Below are positions 11,930 through 22,032 of a DNA stretch of 64,000 nt, one piece after another; positions within the stretch are counted from its first letter, which is position 1, and each line of letters starts with the position of its first letter. The stretch spans positions 57,444 to 121,443 of the forward strand of contig QNGE01001224.1 of the NCBI GenBank assembly GCA_008508345.1. The letters run 5' to 3'. The position numbers were made by a program, and so were the translations under genes. The notes under the pieces were generated by a model. The model made no database searches and was not told the DNA's origin. It saw only the letters and a list, made by a program, of their open reading frames with translations. This DNA is from Paragonimus westermani (Eukaryota > Platyhelminthes > Trematoda > Plagiorchiida > Troglotrematidae).

Positions 11930-13700
11930 GCGTATCGTATAACATTAAGTTGCTTAGAACTACAAGTGCTGTAGGGTATACTGTACGCGTTCATCGGTAC
12001 GGAAAGGGGCTTTGGATAAGAAGCACATGGGTTCAATACAGAGGCTTCAAGAGAATCCACATATTCTCCTCTGCATACCAGAAAGAAAACTGGTGAAATC
12101 GTCAACATGAACAAAGGCGATTGCGCTGAAAAAATGAATAAATTTCTCACCGATCACTGCAAGGTTTGCGGAATCGCCAACGGAAAGGACAAAACTGATT
12201 ACTATGTGAATCAGACCGTCAAATAGCTCAAGACATTAACAGACAAAAATTTGGTAACCACCGATATTTATGAGCAGTTGCGGACACACGGTTCTTCTAC
12301 ACCCTGTCTCTCTGGACCACCGAAATTCCACAAGCCTGGTGTATCGGTTCGTCCAATTTTAATATGAAGAATTCTTCCCACTACCCAGAGGTCAATCAGC
12401 TAGTGAAACTACTTCGACCTGACCAAAAATCTTCTGATCCGCTCAGTCTACGTGATATTTCGACTTCATCGAGTTCATTCAGGGCGCTACTATGAGTTCA
12501 GCGAAATTATCTTTGTTCGACGTGGTATCGTTATCCACTAACTTATTGCCGCCAGAACCAGTTAACTTTAACTGTGATTACTTATCTTAAGTAGAATTTC
12601 GTGTGTGTGCTTAAGACATCGTCTGCTCCGATGTACACTCGACGTACACCTGCTGTTTAGTGGTACGCTGCATCGACAGACAGACAGTGTAGCAATGGGA
12701 TTTTCAATTGGACCCCTTCTTGCCGTCACATTCATGGGATAACTTGAAAGCACCATGCTGCAATTCACCGTCAGCTAGTGCTATCAGTATAGCCGCCACC
12801 AGCACAGGTGTTTATATTTGCACAGTACTCAACGAGTTCGGTCGTGCCAGCTAGTCAGTTGTTTACGCTTACGGAATAGAGGAAGCCGTATAACCTTTTT
12901 ACGTATTTATTTTCACCGAAGATTAGATAGAACTATTCAACGTAAAGTTTACAAAATGAAAACCTAAACAGGATGTTGTGTAGAATTCTACGGACCTCTG
13001 GCTCTAAAACGGAAAAATCTAGTGTTCGACCGATAGACAGAGCATGTAAAATTGATTCATCCAACAAGCTAGATAGAGAGCTCGAGTTCGTAGAGGGTGT
13101 AATCCATGATAAGAACTACCCGGTAGGATTTATTTGTAGAAACATGATCAGAATGTCACTTCAATCTGACGTGTAGGACGTAGAAAAGACGCCTGTGTTT
13201 GTATGAGTGCCGTTCTAGAGTGACAATCCCGCAGAATGGTCAACAAGTAGACTGAACTAGGCGGTCAGCAGGACTTGTGCTACATGTGAAATCCGTATCC
13301 GTTCACCATATCTGCAGTTTTCTGGTCTCATAACAGAGATAGACCGATGGCTCAGACCTCATCTGTGTGCATCTACTCACTCACGGGCTCCTGTGGAGCG
13401 GGTTATATTGGGTTAATGTCAAGACAACTTTTGAAATGAATCCGGGAACGCCATCCACGGTGACTGAAGCACAGAGAAACATGATCGGTCAACAGTGATA
13501 CCCTCGCTAAACTGGTTGAAAGAGGGCACCAAGTGAACTCTGATCAAATATTCCAAACGGTCTACCACGTGTTAGATAACCCATCGCTGCCGTCCGAATG
13601 AAAACACTGTGTACAGCGATAGCTGTCTGAATCAAGCTGTTTGACCCGGAATTACGTCATCAAAAGCATCTTGTTCTTCTACCACGTCTACAACTTCATC
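11930..13700 (+). mobile_element. Decayed Penelope-like element: reverse transcriptase plus GIY-YIG
   Basis: Read across frames, the plus strand shows the PLE order. Near 11945-12030 is a weak N-terminal motif (LELQVL). At about 12107-12360: MNKGDCAEKMNKFL and GPPKFHKPGVSVRPIL, matching the PLE RT signature GLPKIHKPG-x-PLRPI. At 12506-12542: LSLFDVVSLSTN, the RT strand with the first catalytic Asp. At 12689-12740: VAMGFSIGPLLAV, the following motif. At about 13030-13150: DRACKIDSSNKLDRELE then NYPVGFI, the RT C-terminal part. At 13365-13440: VCIYSLTGSCGAGYIG, the GIY-YIG start, then LVERGHQVNSDQIF and a QKHLVLLPRL tail to about 13690. The YxDD catalytic box is not legible and many stops and shifts interrupt the frame, so it is inactive. 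It lies antisense inside an intron of the minus-strand gene. Confidence 0.88.
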
Positions 13701-16700
13701 GAATCGACGTCCAAACTGCTCAGTCCAAACATTGGAGGAGCATGATGTGGTGGACCCAACAAGCAATCAACACGTGATTGACCAATGACCTGTTGACCCT
13801 GTAATGAGTCCGATCGACCCCTTGACCTAACTCCGTGATCGTAGCGGCTCCAAGATGAATAATCAAAAACGCATGTTAGCCTGTATGTCCTAGCTCTCAT
13901 TATCTCAGTGGAAGTGTCTGAAGCACTGATAATTAAAGAATTTATTGGGAGAATAGACCAGCAATGCCTCTAGATAATAATCGTATACATGAACAACTTA
14001 GAACTTTGCATCACTTCAGCTGAACAACAGTTGAATGTTTCATCTCATCCAGATTACTAACCTTATTTCTGTTACTATGACATGTAAATTATCAATATGT
14101 TGAGTACGAAAATGTATGTACATATATATCAAGATCAAAATGAAGATAGACTGTACATTCTAACTTTTAAGAGCTTTAAAATAATGATTTTGTTTCTGGG
14201 TCAGATCGTTGATGAACACGTGGTACTGTAAAGATGCAACTGACATTTAAACAAGTTGCGGGATATGTGCCGCAAATTAACAGGATTCACGTCGTTGTTC
14301 CTTTGAGTAAGGAAGTATAGTGAATCTGAAAGGGGCTGTGTGTACACAACGTACAGTGGACAAATTGAAACGAACGAAGCCAGGCTAAAGAGGATATCAC
14401 AATACTAAGGTAAAGTATAAAAGAGGGACACAAGTTTACGGTGGAGTGAAAAAAGGATGAAACACTTCTTCAACAGCGCTCTGCTTTAACTTAGATTGTT
14501 CTTAAGTGTCAATCAGTTTTTTCCTGGTTATTGTTGTGCTAAAATATGAAACAGCAAAACTTAGCTCTCAGCATCAGTGGGTGAATTTCAAGCGATCGCT
14601 TAGGGCGCGTTAGCCTAGGCGGAAGTTAGGTGAGTGCAATCACGGAGCACACACTCAATCGAGTATGAACTTGAATATGTCACTTATGACTAATATCACT
14701 TTCAACCGATTAAGTGAGTTTGTTTGAGATCTGGAGTGAGCCACATATACATGCTTTTTATTGTTCACCTTCAGAAAGTGTGGTTTATAAATGCACCGTA
14801 CACAAGCCACCTGTTTTAAAGCTAATTTCTGCAGAAGAAAAATACAGCTGAGACCATTTTAGTAAAATTAAGATTACGCTTACTAGTGTGCAATTAATAG
14901 ACCTCTCGCACTCGCCAGCAAAAAGCAGATGAATATGGTGCAATTTGACCAGTATTAGTTGAAGATTTACAACACATCTTGATTGTACTCTTAGTAATGT
15001 TTCATCGGCCCAATATAATTACGCAATATTTCTCTCTCAATTAGTAGAGGGAGGGAACAGAACGAAATTCTATTGGTGAACGACGGCTGGATGTTACCCC
15101 CAAATAACTGACGGGGTTTTATCTCTCACCATACTTTAATCATGAACATCAGATTTTTTCCACAGTTCGCTAAGTTAGGAAAATAAAAGAATGGTGGTCT
15201 ATGAATAAACATAACCGCACAATGCGCATTTTCGAGCTCATATCCTAGATCATAACCAGCCTACCCTTGAACTTCAAGGACACCTGAATTCAGCGTTGGT
15301 TGCAGGGTCTTGAGTTTACGTAGCCCCAATTTTCTGTGGGTTAAGTTTCATTCGTGCAAACTCACGGCCACCCAAGTACATACTGATTGTCGCATACTGA
15401 TTTCCCGTGGGACGAAGTTCCATTGTGACGTATCTAACTGAGCACAGCTCTCTGTCACAGACAGCATTTTGACATCACATTATATGTAGTTCGGGTGTCT
15501 TAATACGTCTTCGTGACTGTAGTGATCCAGTGACAGTGCACACGGTACAGATTAACTAATCCGACACAACTGTGTTTCAGAATACATGGACCAGTTGGTT
15601 ATTCAGGAGGGCGATGGATAAAATGTTAATTGCCGCGTTAGTCCTGATGAAACAGATATTCAGGAGAACATGGTAAGTGACTGATCGCATCAAAGCTGGG
15701 AAATTAATTTTCACTGAACCAGACGATTAGAGAACAAACAAATGAGTGGCGCCACATTTTTGTAAAAATAGCCGGCGTTGATGCAAATGATTGATGGAAA
15801 CATTATAGGAAAGATTAGCTATAGATTAGCTATATAAATGGGAGTTTGTTTACGGTTGATTCACTTTTCAAATAATGCTCAATGAACCTGGAATGCGTCA
15901 AGAAGATAACATTCAATAAATCTTGATAATTACGTGCGTAGTTCACAAACAAAACATTGATCAAACTTGCATAGTTGAATACATCAGGTAGAAAAACTCA
16001 ACGATTAACATCTGGTGTTATTTTGCTAGAAAAATTTGAGTCATAGTGAGAACATCAAAGTCCAATCAAGTGTATTGCCATCAAGTCCTACAACTTTATC
16101 TGCAATACCCGGCGAGGTATATTGGTCCCCATGTTGAGTAGAACGCAGAATGAATTCAGTTTATTTAGCCACGTTAAAATTCTTAAATTGGTGAAAAGTG
16201 TGGCACGCTTAAAACCACATGTAATTTTCAACTACATTTGCGTACACAAAAATCGTTACCCTGATAAATGTGCCAGTTACACGAAAAAATTACGAGGTTG
16301 ATGTACTTGAGGTTAATGTCCGGTAGGTTTATGCACAGTCGCAATACTCTGCTGTGGATGACGACGCTGATGTAATCTTCACCGATTGGAGTTAACTTGG
16401 ACTTCTAGTTGATGAGATTTTTGTGTATTTTTGTGGTGTAAAACCAAGCATTTAACTCCACAATTTTCAAATTCCAACCAAATCCCATCATAACGGCAGA
16501 TTTCATGCTGTTTGTAATTAGTTCAGATTTAACTAAAATAGATCAAGGATCGGCAACTAGTGTCATCTTTTCAGTAAAGTCACTTTACAGGTCAAAATTA
16601 AACGATAGATCTATGAGCAGTAGGTTTTGTTTGAAATAAATGCGTCAGTTTATTGACTTACATTTTTGAAGAAAAAGAAGTTCATACAAGATCAGCATCC

Positions 16701-16761
16701 TTAGCTTAACAGTATTTCGATAGGGAGTATGAATAATAAAGTTATGAAGATTTCTTCTTAC
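13701..16761. other. Intron, no supported gene
   Basis: The first few hundred bases are probably PLE 3' untranslated remnants. The rest has no ORF of note, no clear repeat seen elsewhere in the window, and no RNA gene that I can identify. Confidence 0.45.
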
Positions 16762-16925
16762 AATCCAATTCGGTGGCAAACTGCAGGACTTTACGCGTAG
16801 ACTGTAGATCGTGACTAATAAACAAATACTGGTAATCATTATCTCCGCTAAATGTTAGTTTACTGATGTGTATATCGAGGTTCGGTTTATTTTCAAGTTG
16901 AGCATCAGTCACATTTGATCGCATC
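16762..16925 (-). CDS. Candidate exon, unknown protein
   Basis: A TACTAAT branch-point-like sequence lies just upstream of the AG at 16927-16926, and a GGATT|GTAAGA donor ends the segment at 16762. The 164 bp read NVTDAQLENKPNLDIHISKL then YQYLFISHDLQSTRKVLQFA, a plausible mixed alpha/beta protein. Entry phase is 2 and exit phase 1, so it cannot directly follow the exon ending at 17669 (phase 0). Either an intermediate exon is missing, it is alternatively used, or it is not coding. Confidence 0.3.
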
Positions 16926-16984
16926 CTTCGCATTCAGATCAGATTAGTATCATATCGAAAATATCACCTTACAGGTTTAATGAG

Positions 16985-17320
16985 ATCAGTGATCTCGACC
17001 TGGCTCGGAAGTCCAAATCGTGGAGTAATCGATTGGAGTTAACAGGACAGTTACTGTGTCTCCTTTCAAGACGATCAAGTAACCTGATCATTGTTCACAA
17101 GCGAAAGTGGTTGAGCGTTCAGATTTGATCATTCGGTTGTGTCTAATGTAAAGTCAGTGACTCATTGGTCAGCACGGCTGCCTCATGAAAGCGTGGCCTT
17201 AGCAAGGATATGCACTATTGACGAGCTCTGATGGAAGTGAAACTCGAGTCTAGTGCTTCATTTCGGAATAGACTGGCTGAAAAGTCTATGGAAATATGCC
17301 AGCTGCGATTAAATATTAGT
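16985..17320 (+). repeat. tRNA-derived SINE copy A, box B deleted
   Basis: Aligns by eye with the copies at 35.8 and 48.5 kb: shared blocks GTTAACAGGACA, a box A region GTGACTCATTGGTCAGCACG near 17157, TGCCTCATGAAAGCGTGG, AGCAAGGATATGCACTA, and GGCTGAAAAGTCTATG near the end. Box B (expected GAGTTCAAATCCC) is missing: sequence goes from GTGGCC straight to TTAGCAAGG. Boundaries are approximate. Confidence 0.62.
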
Positions 17321-17668
17321 GTTCAATTTGAAGGAAAATTATCGAATGCACAGTTCAACTTGTACACAAAGGCCCCTGTTTGCTAAGGTTCGTTCGCACA
17401 TTTTATTCACACTCGACGTTCTACTGTGCGTCACTGGTGTGGGCGGTTGGAAATTTGAGCTGTCGCACAACGCTATTTGAAGCAAATAACCGCTGAATAT
17501 TAGCCAGGATTATTGCACCCCAATCGTTTGCTTTTATGTGCGGTTACCTAACATAAACTTCTGACAAGTAAACGGGTTTGTCCAAAATTTGATGCCATCA
17601 CTTTTCAGCTTGTTAGGCGAAAAATAACTTCCATATATAACATCCTAAGAGCAGAAGTCCCTGCTTAC

Positions 17669-19050
17669 CTTCTTCTGTCTCATGGCGTTTGATTGATTAC
17701 TGGTTGTGCTCCGATTTGTATCCTCTACGAGTTCGTTTTGCTTGCAGTCCCCCAGGATGGAACGGTTGTTTAGCGAACTGAATAGATAGGCTGCTTTTGC
17801 TTGACCCAGTAGTCCTGAAGGTTCGGCGATTGACTTGATCATTTTTGATCCCTCAAGCAATTTGTTTGTATTTCTGTAAGCCACAATGGACTTCAGTTGG
17901 TTGAGACTATCCATATTTTGGTTGTGATCATCTTTTCTGGTCAAACAAAGCAGACTTTGTCTATCTGACACAAAAGGATTGGAACAGCCGCCAGTGCTAA
18001 TGTTACTGTTCGCTGTTGTTTTGTGTGAAAGCGTATTGGGCACAATGAAGGTAGAAGGGTCTGGGTTCACCAAAATGGTTCTGCGTGGTAACTGTTGATG
18101 AGACATCTGTTGTAGTGAATGTTCGGTTGGAACTGGGATTGATGTTTGTGTTCGACCGTCTGTCGAAGGTCCCAAACCAGTCCACTGAGGCAATTCATTT
18201 AAATAGCCAGAAAATGTGAATTGTCTGGAAAATCTAGGTTCGTACAGTGTGCCCGTGGCTTTGTCTAATTGTAAATCGTGACCATGCACTACTTGGCCTG
18301 CAGCCGTGATGTCAATTTTGGGTGCACCATTTAGGGTGCTTCGGTAGGTATCGGATATGAAGTGCTGCGGATGGCTTGGTGGCGGTACCAGTAAAGAGGG
18401 ACTGTTGTAGGCTGAGTCCGAAGTGGAGCTATTGTCTGATGGTGTTATCAAATATTGTGCTGGATAGTAAAATGTGGTGCTTGGGATGGCGAACAACTGT
18501 CCTTCCGTATTGTAAACATAAATGAAATTAGCAGACAAGGCGCACGAGTCACTAGTTCCTCCAAATTCTGTATATTGGCCATCCGGAAAGGAAGGAGTGA
18601 CCATAATTGTCTGCATATCACCGTCCCACTGATGGTGTGTGGTATTTTGATTGAAAGGGAGACTCGAAACCGTAATCGTCTCATTGTTAGACAATGGGCC
18701 ATTTGAAACTAAGCCGGAACAGTTAGTGACAGTTGACATTTCAGTGGGGTCATATTGAAAAACAGCTTGGTCGATCAGGTTATTGTTGAATGCCTGTGCT
18801 GAGATCACAGTCTCAGTAGTTTGATCAATTTTTTGAGGAGCTTCCGACCTGGAAGTCAAGGGATGTGATTCTACTAAATATCCGCTGTCATTGTTGTGAG
18901 CATCAAATGTGGTGTCAATCCCTAGATGCGTGGTGGTCCGTAAATCGGCTACATTATCCGGTGATGTTTTACCTGTAGAAATATTCTGTGCCGTACCACC
19001 TGGTTGTTGTGGAGCGGTAGTGTTTGAATTCGAATTGGATGCACATTTAC
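17669..19050 (-). CDS. Large internal exon (exon 4) of a Ser/Thr/Asn/Gln-rich protein
   Basis: An open frame of 1,382 bp without a stop, bounded by a TTTATTACAG acceptor and an AGAAG|GTAAGC donor. It enters in phase 1 and leaves in phase 0; the entry exactly matches the phase-1 exit of the exon at 34622. The protein is low in Cys and rich in Ser, Thr, Asn, Gln and Pro, with segments such as SNSNSNTTAPQQ, LLVPPPSHPQHF, HSLQQMSHQQLPRR and a basic end NAMRQKK. Scattered aromatic motifs (NFIYVYNTEGQLFAI) suggest short linear interaction sites in a disordered region, as in many transcriptional regulators or scaffolds. No known domain recognised. The open frame length makes coding status nearly certain; ORFs on other frames here are shadows. 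Confidence 0.9.
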
Positions 19051-19557
19051 CTGTAATAAAATTGTAAGGTCATTTAGGTTCCTTTGAAAATGATTTGAGG
19101 TATAAAACATGCAAGATATCCACAGTACCTTGCAACTTACATGAAGTAATGTCTACGTTGTACGGAAAGTTCGTTATGTCATCCCCATCGATTATTTTGG
19201 TTTTTTTTTAAAATGATTTAAACAAGATATTATATATTATTATATATTACATAACAAATATATATCAGATAATATACAACGTAAATTAATAATATGTTGA
19301 TGCAGATTGAAAACAAGAAAAAAAAAGTATAACCTTTTGGATCAGCAAGTTTCTCCATTTCGAAATAATAGACCTACTAATAGACTACCTATATATCAGT
19401 TGACGGCACACTGTCTACCAAGTTTCAGGGGTATCAAATAAACAGCTAGTCTTTATAGTTCTCCATGGTCACGAGTACTTCACTACAATTTAGGAGTTAA
19501 GGTAATTGTTCGGATTCAAAAGAATTGCTCTAATTTTTATAAGAACCCTTTTAATTT

Positions 19558-19771
19558 CTGATGGATGGGAACAGTGGTGGTGTTGTTTGTAGCTCGGGTT
19601 GATGATTTTGGTACTGATATGTTCGCCGAGCTTGGCATTTAGGTTGCAAAAGTTTCATCACCATTCAAAATATACGCTAAAACACTTACGCACTGATGAT
19701 GTAACCTCGCCTGGTGATGAAACGTTTGCAACCTAAATGCCAAGCTCGGCAAACATATCAATACCAAAACC
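19558..19771. repeat. Near-perfect inverted repeat built from the CTGATGA/GAAAC repeat
   Basis: The left arm (about 19600-19662) is the reverse complement of the right arm (about 19713-19771): both carry ACCTAAATGCCAAGCTCGGC and TACCAAAA blocks. The roughly 50-base spacer contains ACACTTACG and CTGATGA (19693-19699), followed by GAAAC at 19719-19723. The left flank (19558-19600) also matches, in reverse, the 3' end of the single copy at 25.5 kb. This is two copies head to head, or one element with a terminal inverted end. Transcripts could fold into a long hairpin. Confidence 0.82.
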
Positions 19772-21477
19772 TTTCAATTTTTTGCGGAAAGTTCGTGGGT
19801 TTACAGCTACAAGCATTTCCGCGCTAATTGAACAAAGGACATTCATTAAGTGCATATTAATAATGTAAATACATGGCACTGTCATTAACTTGAAAAATAG
19901 GTGCAACCCACTGGGTAAAACAGTATTCAGGTGTTGATCTTATACGAAGAGTATAGGTGTTGTACTTCTCCGTGTTTAACGTGATAGAGCGAGGTCAGTT
20001 TGCGCTGTTTTCCTGGATCTAGTCTCTGTATTTTAGTGGTTGATTGGTTCTCAGTCTTTCTCTATCTGGAAACCTGCTGATGCAAAATTAACTTCCTCGG
20101 TTTATTCGGATTAGATTCGTTGCGTAAAGCCACTCATGCTGTCCCATAAAACGTTTAATGATCATGTTACTTTCATGCAAGAATAGACCACACCAAACAA
20201 GGGCTGCAAATCACTTATCCCAAACATCTTTGTCAATGAGGTGGACAGGTTCTTGGTTTCATCTTGACGCATCTATCCTGAGTCGATGAACATGGAGATA
20301 GCGTCTTTACTTAAAAATTTGAAGTGAACACTGACAAAGTTCCCATTCTTAAAATTTACCACAAAATAATTATCAGGCCATAGTAGATTCTCCCCGTCAA
20401 ATTACTCGACGTCTTTAGTATCAATCGTCTTCATTCAGCCGCTATTAGGGTTAATTGCGATCACATCGCAAACAAATCATCTGAGGGCGAGATAAGGTTG
20501 TAGCCAACTTTAAATTCACGGTTAAGTGCAAAATACGTTCTGTTCACCGTCACTCGATGAAAGGCTTACGGAAATCCCCATGGTGATTTGTGACAGAGTA
20601 TTGTGTTTCCACATTCAAATTCGGTAGGCTTCAAAGCTGTCGCGTGCACCGATTTTCGCAATTTGGATTCGCTGATACCATGTGTGATTTTATTCCAAAT
20701 TCTACACCAGGACCGGTGGGACATTACGAACTGATACTGTTCACTAGTCCCTTTTATAAACTGCTCGATGCCCACTTAACTCAACACACTTACTCAAAAT
20801 TTCAGTAGGGCGATGTCAGACTAACCCGATGTACTCAACCGGCCTACTCTGGGTTCAAGGCTGTCTGCAGTCAAGTGAAGTCGTAATGTATAATGCGCAA
20901 TGGAATTGCAAGACAAACTATTTTTTTAGTGACAATTTTGGTGTAGTAGTTTAGCGGTTGTGTAAATCTGCACCAGATTCATTGCGGTCAGTGAACACAT
21001 TAACGGGGAAAATATACTTGACGCGCATTTATTCTTTAACTTAATAAACACCGCAACAGAAATGATTGGGTGGTCTTCCTCGGGAAAAGTGGCTGAACGT
21101 ATTTTTCTCATTGGATTTCGGAATCACAACGCAGTATTCCATTCTATCTGAGTTGGACTCTGCAGATTTACTTGTACCTTCTCGCAGCTTCCTGAATTTT
21201 CCCTGTAAACAACCGTCCTAGCTGTACGACACATCTGCCGTAATGCATGAGACAAGATAAGTGGAAATGAAGGCCACAGAATGCAATTACATCACAACTG
21301 TTAATTGGCTCGCACTCAGGCTGGCTTAAGTTGTTCATGCTTGTTTTCTGAATCTGTTTCGAGCTTTAACTGATCAACTGGTGTCATTGCTCGCCTGCCA
21401 CCACCTGCAGTGTAGAAGTTAAGATAATTTTCAAAAGTTATGTAATTGCAAGTTCTGTGTCTAAGTGACATCCATAT

Positions 21478-21537
21478 CTTTTCAAATATATCTTTTTAAT
21501 ATATATATCGTTTTAAATATATCTTTTTAAATATATG
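21478..21537. repeat. AT-rich tandem repeat, about four units
   Basis: Units of 14-17 bp of the form CTTTTTAAATATAT (with variants CTTTTCAAATATAT, CTTTTTAATATATATAT, CGTTTTAAATATAT) follow each other directly. Confidence 0.75.
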
Positions 21538-21733
21538 AACCAAAATTTCCACTGAGAGATCTGTGATAGTCGTTTTTATGATCATCGAAAAAATCTCTAG
21601 TTTTCCAGTAAACACCTCAATCACAGATGTTACTGTACTCTAAAAATAATTAGGTTGTGTTAAACTGCAGTCAGTTACACACGTTTCTTTTGCTCAACTT
21701 CCAATGAGTGTGGTACATCCCACTGCTGGTAAC

Positions 21734-22032
21734 CTATAGCGTTTAGCATTTCGGGCAAAGGCTGCCAGGTATCCGTGACCATTGCAAACGCTTGCTGATC
21801 TGTGTGTCCGGTTGTTGTTCACTGCGAATTGTGTTTCCTGGCTCGGGTTGCACTGAATCACACAGTATGGCAATTCAGGAATGGTCCACCTCAGCTGACG
21901 AGCACAGCTTCCGTATCTTGGTTCAACCATCAATCCGTCCACGCGGCCCACACGATCCATCGTACATAAGCACATCTGCTCTAGTGTGTTCATGCAGGGT
22001 AATGTTCTACCAAAGGTTTCGTTTAGTGCTCC
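21734..22032 (-). CDS. Candidate Cys-rich exon within the large intron
   Basis: From a TCTACGCCAG acceptor at 22034-22033 the minus strand is open for 99 codons to a CTATAG|GTTACC donor. The segment has eight or so Cys in a pattern suggesting disulfides (TLPCMN, EQMCLCTMD, YGSCARQL, LPYCVIQCNPS, ASVCNGHG) and an NNNRT N-glycosylation-like site, so it resembles an extracellular domain. Entry phase 0 and exit phase 2 do not fit between the neighbouring exons of the main gene (phase 1 to 1). It may be an exon of a nested gene, a pseudoexon, or chance. The overlapping plus-strand ORF reads as noise. Confidence 0.35.

Larger units (their letters stand above)
19051..21733. other. Start (5' side is at right) of a 15.6-kb intron, with repeats
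   Basis: Contains an AT-rich low-complexity stretch at about 19200-19290, the palindromic repeat at 19558-19771 and an AT-rich tandem repeat at 21478-21537. No gene seen in the remainder. Confidence 0.5.

Noticed and set aside
11839..12150. Minus-strand ORF of 103 codons
   Set aside because: Overlaps the PLE N-terminal and RT start on the opposite strand, where recognisable motifs lie.
12568..12768. Minus-strand ORF of 66 codons
   Set aside because: It is the reverse shadow of the PLE reverse transcriptase segment, whose plus-strand motif VAMGFSIGPLLAV is recognisable.
13688..13900. Minus-strand ORF of 70 codons, Arg/Ser-rich
   Set aside because: Overlaps the PLE 3' end and its untranslated tail; no splice sites and no family signal.
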